Of a stretch of 64,000 nt of DNA, positions 55,385 to 61,627 are shown in pieces; position 1 is the first letter of the stretch, and each line of letters opens with the position of its first letter. The stretch is from NCBI GenBank assembly GCA_947489705.1, contig CANLEQ010000009.1, positions 62,001-126,000 of the forward strand, given 5' to 3'. The notes beneath the pieces were generated by a model. The model was given only the letters and a program-made list of their open reading frames with translations, had not been told where the DNA came from and ran no database searches. The DNA is from an uncultured Paracoccaceae bacterium. GTDB taxonomy: Bacteria; Pseudomonadota; Alphaproteobacteria; Rhodobacterales; Rhodobacteraceae. A program made the translations under genes and the position numbers.

Positions 55385-55831
55385 ATGCGACGCGACTGGC
55401 CGGATATCTGCGGCGGGCTGGCGCTGACCGCCGTGGGACTCCTTGCCTGCGGCTGGGCGCTCGCGGAATACGACCTCGGCACCCTCCGCCGGATGGGGCC
55501 GGGGTTCTTCCCCGCCATTCTGGGCGCGCTGCTGGCCGCGCTGGGGTTGATCGTGGCGCTGCCGGCCCTCGGGCGGGCCGGAATGCCGGCCCGCGTCGCG
55601 CCGCGCTCGGCGGTGGCGGTGCTGGCATCGATCGTCATCTTCGGCTTTGGCCTGCCGCGTCTGGGTCTCGCGGGGGCCACCGCGGCCTCGGTCCTGGTCG
55701 CGAGCCTTCCCGCACCGCAGCCGGGATGGACCTGGCGCATCGTGCTGATGGTGGCGATCACGCTGCTCACCGTGCTCGTCTTCAGCGTCGGGTTGCGGAT
55801 GACCCTGCCGGTCTGGCCGCGCCTGCCATGA
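55385..55831 (+). CDS. tctB: Tripartite tricarboxylate transporter small subunit TctB
   Basis: The 148-residue protein has four predicted membrane segments and the TctB pattern: an N-terminal GLALTAVGLLACGWA, then LRRMGPGFFPAILGALLAALG, and a hydrophobic C-terminal pair. It supports the TctA permease. It starts 7 bases after tctC and its TGA overlaps the tctA ATG (ATGA). Confidence 0.88.
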   Translation: MRRDWPDICGGLALTAVGLLACGWALAEYDLGTLRRMGPGFFPAILGALLAALGLIVALPALGRAGMPARVAPRSAVAVLASIVIFGFGLPRLGLAGATAASVLVASLPAPQPGWTWRIVLMVAITLLTVLVFSVGLRMTLPVWPRLP

Positions 55832-57342
55832 CCACCTGGGAAGGTCTGCTCTACGGCATCGGCTTCGCGCTTCAGCCCGGCGTGCTGGTCTATTGCGTGC
55901 TCGGGGTCGTTCTGGGCACCTTCGTGGGCGTGCTGCCGGGCATCGGCGCCATGGCGGCGATCTCGCTCCTGCTGCCGGTCACGTACTACATCACCCCCGA
56001 GGCCGCGCTGATCATGCTGGCGGGCGTCTATTACGGGGCCCAGTATGGCGGCGCCGTGGCCTCGATCCTGATGCGATTGCCCGGCACGCCGCAATCGGCT
56101 GTCACCGCGCTCGACGGGTATCCGATGGTGCGGGAGGGACGCACCGGCGTCGCCCTTTTTGCCGCGATGGCCTCGTCCTTTGCCGGGTCGGTCATCGGCA
56201 TCGCGGTCCTCGTGATGCTGGCCGGATGGCTCTCGACCGCGGCGACCGCCTTCGGCGCGGCGGATTACGCGGCGATGATGATCCTCGGGCTCGTCGCCGC
56301 CTCGACCATCGGCACGGGTCAGTTCGCCAAGGGCTTCGCGATGGTGACGCTGGGGCTGCTTCTGGGATGCGTCGGGACGGACGTGAATTCGGGCGTGCAG
56401 CGTTTCACCTTCGGCCAGACCGAGCTTCTCGACGGGATCAACCTCGTCGCGCTGGCGATGGGTCTCTTCGGGGTGGCCGAGGTGGTGGCCAACGTGCAGG
56501 ACCCCGATCGGCAGGGGGTGGTCGAACGGATCGGGTTCCGCCGCATGCTGCCGGCATGGGCCGATCTGCGGCAGATGGGGTGGCCCACCTTGCGCGGCGG
56601 CGCGCTCGGCAGCTTCTTCGGGGCCCTGCCGGGAACGGGCTCCACGCTGTCGTCCTTCCTGAGCTACGCGATGGAGCGGCGGGTCGCGCGGCGCCCGGAA
56701 CGGTTCGGCAAGGGGGCGATCGAAGGCGTCGCGGGTCCGGAATCGGCCAACAACGCGGCGGCCATCACCGCGTTCGTCCCGACACTGACGCTCGGCATTC
56801 CGGGCGATCCGATCATGGCCCTGATGCTGGGTGCGCTGGTGATCCACGGCATCCAGCCCGGGCCCCTGATGCTCGAGGCGCGCCCCGAAATGTTCTGGGG
56901 GCTGGTGGCCAGTTTCGGGATCGGCAACCTACTGCTGCTGATCCTCAATCTGCCGCTCATCGGAATCTGGGTGGCGATGCTGCGCATCCCGTTCCGCTGG
57001 CTCTATCCCGCGATCCTCGTGTTCGTCTGTCTCGGCGTCTATTCGGTTCGGGGGCTGACCTTCGACATCGTCGCGGTCGCCGCGATCGGGCTGGCGGGAT
57101 ACTTGCTGGCGCTTGCCGCGTTCAGCCCCGCGCTGCTGCTGCTCGGGTTCGTGCTCGGCCCGCTGATCGAGACCAATCTGCGCCGCGCGCTTCTCATCTC
57201 GCGCGGAGATCCGATGGTCTTTCTCGAGCGTCCCATTTCGGCCGTCTTCGTCGTCGCGACGATCGCGCTCCTCCTGCTGTCGCTCTGGCAGGCCTGGCGA
57301 CAACGGCGGAACGCGCGGGCGGATCGGCGGGAGGCGGCCTGA
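55828..57342 (+). CDS. tctA: Tripartite tricarboxylate transporter large permease TctA
   Basis: The 504-residue permease has about a dozen membrane segments and the two TctA repeats: GTFVGVLPGIGAMAAISLLLP with YGGAVASILMRLPGTPQSAVTALDGYPM early, and GSFFGALPGTGSTLSSFLSY with FGKGAIEGVAGPESANNAAAITAFVPTLTLGIPGDPIMALMLGAL later. It is the sodium-driven channel. The C-terminal tail ends with WRQRRNARADRREAA. It is coupled to tctB by ATGA. Confidence 0.92.
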   Translation: MTTWEGLLYGIGFALQPGVLVYCVLGVVLGTFVGVLPGIGAMAAISLLLPVTYYITPEAALIMLAGVYYGAQYGGAVASILMRLPGTPQSAVTALDGYPMVREGRTGVALFAAMASSFAGSVIGIAVLVMLAGWLSTAATAFGAADYAAMMILGLVAASTIGTGQFAKGFAMVTLGLLLGCVGTDVNSGVQRFTFGQTELLDGINLVALAMGLFGVAEVVANVQDPDRQGVVERIGFRRMLPAWADLRQMGWPTLRGGALGSFFGALPGTGSTLSSFLSYAMERRVARRPERFGKGAIEGVAGPESANNAAAITAFVPTLTLGIPGDPIMALMLGALVIHGIQPGPLMLEARPEMFWGLVASFGIGNLLLLILNLPLIGIWVAMLRIPFRWLYPAILVFVCLGVYSVRGLTFDIVAVAAIGLAGYLLALAAFSPALLLLGFVLGPLIETNLRRALLISRGDPMVFLERPISAVFVVATIALLLLSLWQAWRQRRNARADRREAA

Positions 57343-57372
57343 CGCCCGAGGGGGTCATGCCCCACCGGACCG

Positions 57373-58011
57373 CTACTGGGCGAATTTGCGGCGCGCGGCG
57401 CTCAGCGAGGCGGGTTCGGGCAAGCCGCGCGGGGTATAGGCGTCCTCGACCCCGCCGCCCAGGCCGGTGGCGATCGGAAGAACGCCGCCCCAGCTCCCGC
57501 CCTCGATATCCGTCGCGTCGTCGTTCGGCGGGCCCGTCCGGACCTTGGCGCTGGCATGCTCTATCTCGATGGCCACCACGCCCGTGGCCTTGCGCTCCTG
57601 CGCGGTCATGGCGCGGATCTCTTTGCTGCGCGCCGGCAGAAGGTGGTCGACGATGGCATCGAGCGCCGCGTCGGCCTCCGGTCCGTCCACGAGGCGGGCG
57701 GTTCCGTGGACGATCGCCGTGCGGTGGTTCATCGAGTGGTGAAAGCCCGACCGCGCCGCGACGATACCCGTGAGGATCGTCACAGTCATGCAGACCGGCA
57801 CCCGGTCGAGCCCGGCGATCCGGGTCTTCGAGGCGCCGTGAAGGTAGATCGTCCCGCCGACCCGAGCATAGGCCATGGGCATGACCATGGGACGGTCCGC
57901 GTCGATGAACCCGACATGGCCAACGAGGCCGGCATCGAGAATCGCCTCGACGGTTTCGGTGTCATAGCGCGCGGTCTTCGACTGCCTGGCGCGGGCATAG
58001 CGGGGCTGCAT
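57373..58011 (-). CDS. Pyridoxamine 5'-phosphate oxidase family FMN-binding protein
   Basis: The 212-residue split-barrel flavoprotein starts with ARYDTETVEAILDAGLVGHVGFIDADRPMVMPMAYARVGGTIYLHG, typical of FMN-binding PNPOx-like and nitroimidazole-resistance proteins. The GFHHSMNHRTAIVHGTARLV block of that group follows. It is divergent from a MocR regulator across 74 bases. The MocR/PNPOx pairing suggests a pyridoxal-related role, but the oxidase itself is not classical PdxH. The function is unproven. Confidence 0.8.
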   Translation of the reverse strand: MQPRYARARQSKTARYDTETVEAILDAGLVGHVGFIDADRPMVMPMAYARVGGTIYLHGASKTRIAGLDRVPVCMTVTILTGIVAARSGFHHSMNHRTAIVHGTARLVDGPEADAALDAIVDHLLPARSKEIRAMTAQERKATGVVAIEIEHASAKVRTGPPNDDATDIEGGSWGGVLPIATGLGGGVEDAYTPRGLPEPASLSAARRKFAQ

Positions 58012-58085
58012 GGTGGCTTCCTTCGATTGACTTCCCCTCCGCTACCTGCCGAAGTGGATCGCGCAAAGATCCAGTTGCGGGCGAA

Positions 58086-59549
58086 ATGACCAGACCACTT
58101 TTACTGACGCCGATATGCCGCCCCGAGCCGGGTCGATCCGATGCGCTGGCCGTGCAGGTCTATCGCGACCTGCTCGCGGCGATCCGGGATGGCCGCATCG
58201 CCCGGGGCAGCCGCCTTCCCTCGAGCCGGGCCGCGGCGTCGGAACTCGGCCTTTCGCGCAGCACGGTCAACGTCGCATACGATCTTCTCAGGGCCGAAGG
58301 CGTCGTCGCCATTCGCCGCGGTGCCGCGCCGTGCGTCACTTCCCCGTCCGAGCCCCGCAAGCCCCTGGCGGATCGCGAAGCGGTCCGCGCGTCGGAGCGC
58401 GGGCGTCGTCTCGCCGGGACCCCGCGCGGCGTGGCTCTGGCGGGGCCCTCCGGGACGATGGCGCCCGGCGAGCCGAGCGAGAGCCTCTTTCCCGCCGACG
58501 AATGGGGGCGGTCCCTGCGCCGCGCGGCCCGCCGGTCGCACGGGCCGATCGCCTCCTATGCCGAGCCCTACGGCCATCGGGACCTGCGACAGATCCTGTC
58601 CGAGCGGCTGGCAAGCGACCGCGGCCTGTCGGTCGATCCGGAGCGGATCCTGATCACGCCCGGGACGCAGGCAAGCCTGGCGCTGGCCGCGCATCTTACG
58701 ACCGACCCCGGAGACCTGGCGGCGATCGAGGATCCCGGCCATCTCGGCGCGCGCGCCGCATTCCACGGCGCGGGCCTGCGGCTCGCGTCGCTGCCGGTGG
58801 ATGCGGAAGGGGCCCGGGCCAACGCGGTGCCGCCGGAGGCGCGGCTCGTCTATGTCACGCCCTCGAACCAGTATCCGCTGGGCGTGCGGCTCTCCCACGC
58901 GCGCCGCATGGCGCTTCTCGACCGGGCGCGGGCGATCGGCGCCGTGATCCTCGAAGACGATTACGACAGCGAATTCCTCTGGCGCGGGCGCGAGATCGCG
59001 GCGCTTGCCGCCGAAGCGCCGGAGGGCCGCGTGATCTATACCGGATCGGCCTCGAAGGTCCTCCTGCCGGCGCTCAGGATCGGCTGGATGGTGGCGCCGT
59101 CCGACATGATCGACGTCTTCCGGGCCGCGCAACGCAACCTGGGGCTTCTCGCCAACCTCCATACGCAGATCGCCCTTGCCGACATGATGCGTTCGGGGCG
59201 CTATCGCGCGCAGCTGAGCCGGATCGCGCGGGTCTACGAGGCGCGCGGCCATGCGCTGGCGGCGGCCCTCTCGGCCATCGAGGGCGTCGCCGTGCGGGAG
59301 CCGGACGGCGGCGTCCAGATCACCGCGCGGTTCACGGAGGGGGATCCCGAGGCGCACGTCGTTGCCGCTTTGTCCGCGACGGGGTTCGCACCCACCCGCC
59401 TTTCCCTCTATTGCAATGGCGAAAAACGATCCGGCCTCGTGATCGGCTTCGCGGATGCGACGCCCGAGCGGATTGACGCCTTCGCCCGGACATTGAGCCG
59501 GGCACTGAAAGAAGCCCCCCTCCCCGCGCGAAGCGGCATTCGCGACTGA
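58086..59549 (+). CDS. MocR/PdxR-type GntR regulator with aminotransferase domain
   Basis: The 487-residue protein has a GntR winged helix (residues 15-85: VYRDLLAAIRDGRIARGSRLPSSRAAASELGLSRSTVNVAYDLLRAEG) and a fold-type I aminotransferase domain. The PLP Lys is in YTGSASKVLLPALRIGWMV, the Asp in LEDDYDSEFLWRG and the conserved DPGHLGARAA region are present. MocR proteins use PLP as a sensor, not for catalysis, and often control vitamin B6 or amino-acid genes. The divergent FMN-oxidase-like gene is the likely target. It starts ATG 58086 after a GGGCGAA ribosome site. Confidence 0.9.
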   Translation: MTRPLLLTPICRPEPGRSDALAVQVYRDLLAAIRDGRIARGSRLPSSRAAASELGLSRSTVNVAYDLLRAEGVVAIRRGAAPCVTSPSEPRKPLADREAVRASERGRRLAGTPRGVALAGPSGTMAPGEPSESLFPADEWGRSLRRAARRSHGPIASYAEPYGHRDLRQILSERLASDRGLSVDPERILITPGTQASLALAAHLTTDPGDLAAIEDPGHLGARAAFHGAGLRLASLPVDAEGARANAVPPEARLVYVTPSNQYPLGVRLSHARRMALLDRARAIGAVILEDDYDSEFLWRGREIAALAAEAPEGRVIYTGSASKVLLPALRIGWMVAPSDMIDVFRAAQRNLGLLANLHTQIALADMMRSGRYRAQLSRIARVYEARGHALAAALSAIEGVAVREPDGGVQITARFTEGDPEAHVVAALSATGFAPTRLSLYCNGEKRSGLVIGFADATPERIDAFARTLSRALKEAPLPARSGIRD

Positions 59550-59638
59550 TCCGACGCAGAGAAAGGGACAATGCTCGCGGCGCCCGAGGCGGCGGGCGGG
59601 GAACAGGCGGCTTGCCCTCCGCTCAGCTTCCCCGTGGC

Positions 59639-60265
59639 CTAATCGGTCAGATGGGCGAGATAGAAGGCGAGCGTGTCGATATCCTCGTCCGAGAGGGGCT
59701 CCGCGATTTCCACCATGGCCGCACGCGCGCCGATCCGTCGCTCCGTCTTGTAGTCATGAAGCGCCTTGGCGAGGTAATCCTCGTGCTGGTTGCGCAAGGG
59801 CGGCATCTGGCTGCCGCCGAGATACTCCGCGCCATGGCAGGACCCGCACCGATGCTCCTCCGCCAGCGCGGCACCGGCTTCCATCCGTTGCGCGTCGGGC
59901 GTGCCTTCGGAGGGCGCGGGGCGGGTCAATTCGGCGATCCAGTCCGAGGCGGCGCGCAAATCGTCGTCGGACATGTCCTCCACCATCGAGGACATGATCG
60001 CGTTCTCGCGGTCGCCTTCGCGGAATGCCACGAGCTGGAGCAGGGCGTAATACGCGTCGATGCCGCCGAGGGCCGGAGCCTCCTGCATCGCTTCCGCATC
60101 GCCGACGCCGTGGCAGTCGGCGCATTGCTCTTTCCGTTCCTCGAAGATTTCCTGGGTCATGGCCGGCCCCGCCGCAAGGCCGAGGCAGCCGAGTAGGACC
60201 AGCCGGGGCAGGCATGGCCCGGGACGCTGCCCGGGCCATGCTGCGCGTGCCTTACTGGGCGCCAT
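59639..60265 (-). CDS. Diheme cytochrome c
   Basis: The 208-residue protein has two class I heme sites: CADCHG near residue 48 and CGSCHG near residue 141, each followed by a distal Met region (MSSMVEDMSD, SQMPPLRN). The duplicated layout is cytochrome c4-like. The N terminus (ending GLAAGPAMTQ) is a signal peptide, so the protein is periplasmic. ATG 60265 overlaps the end of the PQQ sugar dehydrogenase gene by 14 bases, and a perfect hairpin lies within its first codons. It should accept electrons from the PQQ enzyme and pass them to a terminal oxidase. Confidence 0.88.
   Translation of the reverse strand: MAPSKARAAWPGQRPGPCLPRLVLLGCLGLAAGPAMTQEIFEERKEQCADCHGVGDAEAMQEAPALGGIDAYYALLQLVAFREGDRENAIMSSMVEDMSDDDLRAASDWIAELTRPAPSEGTPDAQRMEAGAALAEEHRCGSCHGAEYLGGSQMPPLRNQHEDYLAKALHDYKTERRIGARAAMVEIAEPLSDEDIDTLAFYLAHLTD
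60212..60241. repeat. Perfect 12-bp hairpin within the start of the cytochrome gene
   Basis: GCATGGCCCGGG at 60212-60223 pairs perfectly with CCCGGGCCATGC at 60230-60241 around a six-base loop. It follows the PQQ dehydrogenase stop by ten bases but is inside the cytochrome signal-peptide codons, so it may tune cytochrome translation or act as an mRNA stability element for the dehydrogenase. Confidence 0.45.
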
Positions 60266-61460
60266 CGTAGCTCACGCGCCAGATCGCCCCGTTCCAGTCG
60301 TCGGAGACCAGCATCGAGCCGTCGGGCATGAGGGCCACGTCGACCGGACGGCCGACATACTGGTTGTCCTGGATGAAACCGGTCAGGAACGGCTCGGTCC
60401 GCTCGATCCCGGTCTCCCCGTCGAGATAGGCCACGGCGACTTCGGCGCCTTCCTTCTGGGTCCGGTTCCACGGGCCGTGCTTGGCGATGAAGATCTCGCC
60501 CCGGTATTCCTCGGGGAACATGTCGCCCTGGTAGAACCGCATGCCGAGCGGCGCCGTGTGCGGCCCGAGCAGCGCGACCGGATCGGTGAACTCGCTGCAT
60601 TCGTGGCCCCAGCCGAACTCGGGATCGGTGAAGGTCCCGTTATGGCAGTACGGGAACCCGAAATCCTGTCCCTCTTCGGTCAGGACGTTCAGCTCGTCCT
60701 CCGGAATATCCTCGGAGAGCCAGTCGCGCTGGTTGTCGGTGAACCAGAGGTCCTCGGTCTCGGGGTTCCAGTCGAAGCCCACGGTATTGCGCATGCCGGT
60801 CAGGATCGGCTCCGCCCCGCTGCCGTCGAGCTCCATGCGGCGGATCTCGCCGAAACCCTCTTCGCGGGCGCAGATGTTGCATGGCGAGGAGTTCGAGACG
60901 TAGAGCTTCTCGTCCGGCCCCACGGCGAGAAAACGCCAGCCATGCGGACGCGGCTCGCCCAGCTCGGAATAGATTTCCCTGAGCTCCGGCGGATTGTCGA
61001 GGCTCTCCATGATGTTCTCGGCCACGGAGATCCTGGTGTGCTCGGCGATGTAGAGGTCGCCGTCATGCAGGGCGATCCCGTTCGGCCAGTCGAGATCCTC
61101 GTAGATCTTCCGGGGGTCCCCGTCGGGCGGGATCACATAGACGTCGTTGCCTTCCCAATTGCCGACGAAGACGGTTCCGTCATCGGCGACGCGCATCGAC
61201 CGCGCATTGTTCACGCCGGCCGCAAAGACCTCTACGGAGAACCCCTCGGGCGCCTGAAGCTGATCGAGCGGCAACTGATCCTCGGGGGTGGGCAGCGGTG
61301 GCGGCGTCTGCGGGGCGAGCTGCTGCGCGGCTTCGGTTTCGGGCTGTCCCTCGAGCGGTCCGCCCGCTTCCGCATCGTCCTGCGCCCATGCCAACTGGGC
61401 CGACAGGGCCGCGGAGCCGGCGATGCCAGCCAGCAATGCGCGTCTGATTCCTGATTTCAT
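60252..61460 (-). CDS. Soluble PQQ-dependent sugar dehydrogenase
   Basis: The 402-residue protein has a Sec signal (MKSGIRRALLAGIAGSAALSAQLAWAQ), a Gln/Pro/Glu linker (residues 30-68), and the GSDH/YliI-like beta-propeller core: PEGFSVEVFAAG, RVADDGTVFVGNWEG, GMRNTVGFDWNPETEDLWFTDNQRDWL, GFPYCHNG and AIWRVSYDG. Such enzymes oxidise aldose sugars or sorbosone in the periplasm using PQQ and give electrons to a cytochrome. The diheme cytochrome gene follows and overlaps by 14 bases. Two cysteine pairs (SPCNICAR, YCHNG...HECSE) are notable. The sugar is unknown. Confidence 0.86.
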   Translation of the reverse strand: MKSGIRRALLAGIAGSAALSAQLAWAQDDAEAGGPLEGQPETEAAQQLAPQTPPPLPTPEDQLPLDQLQAPEGFSVEVFAAGVNNARSMRVADDGTVFVGNWEGNDVYVIPPDGDPRKIYEDLDWPNGIALHDGDLYIAEHTRISVAENIMESLDNPPELREIYSELGEPRPHGWRFLAVGPDEKLYVSNSSPCNICAREEGFGEIRRMELDGSGAEPILTGMRNTVGFDWNPETEDLWFTDNQRDWLSEDIPEDELNVLTEEGQDFGFPYCHNGTFTDPEFGWGHECSEFTDPVALLGPHTAPLGMRFYQGDMFPEEYRGEIFIAKHGPWNRTQKEGAEVAVAYLDGETGIERTEPFLTGFIQDNQYVGRPVDVALMPDGSMLVSDDWNGAIWRVSYDGAQ

Positions 61461-61581
61461 GACATTCCTCCCTTTTTGCCGGGACGCCCGGGGCGCGTCA
61501 CCGACGTTTCCTCGACGCCAGTCTTGCCCTTATTCTCACGCAACTCAATTGCTATCCGTCGCATTGCGGGCCCCATCCGAC

Positions 61582-61597
61582 GGCCGGCAAGCCGGCC
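61582..61597. terminator. Hairpin after the membrane PQQ dehydrogenase gene
   Basis: GGCCGGC at 61582-61588 and GCCGGCC at 61591-61597 form a tight hairpin 31 bases past the minus-strand stop. There is no T-run on that strand; it is a weak or stabilising terminator. Confidence 0.35.
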
Positions 61598-61627
61598 ACC
61601 GCGGGGCACGGATCCGCGCCTCCCCGC

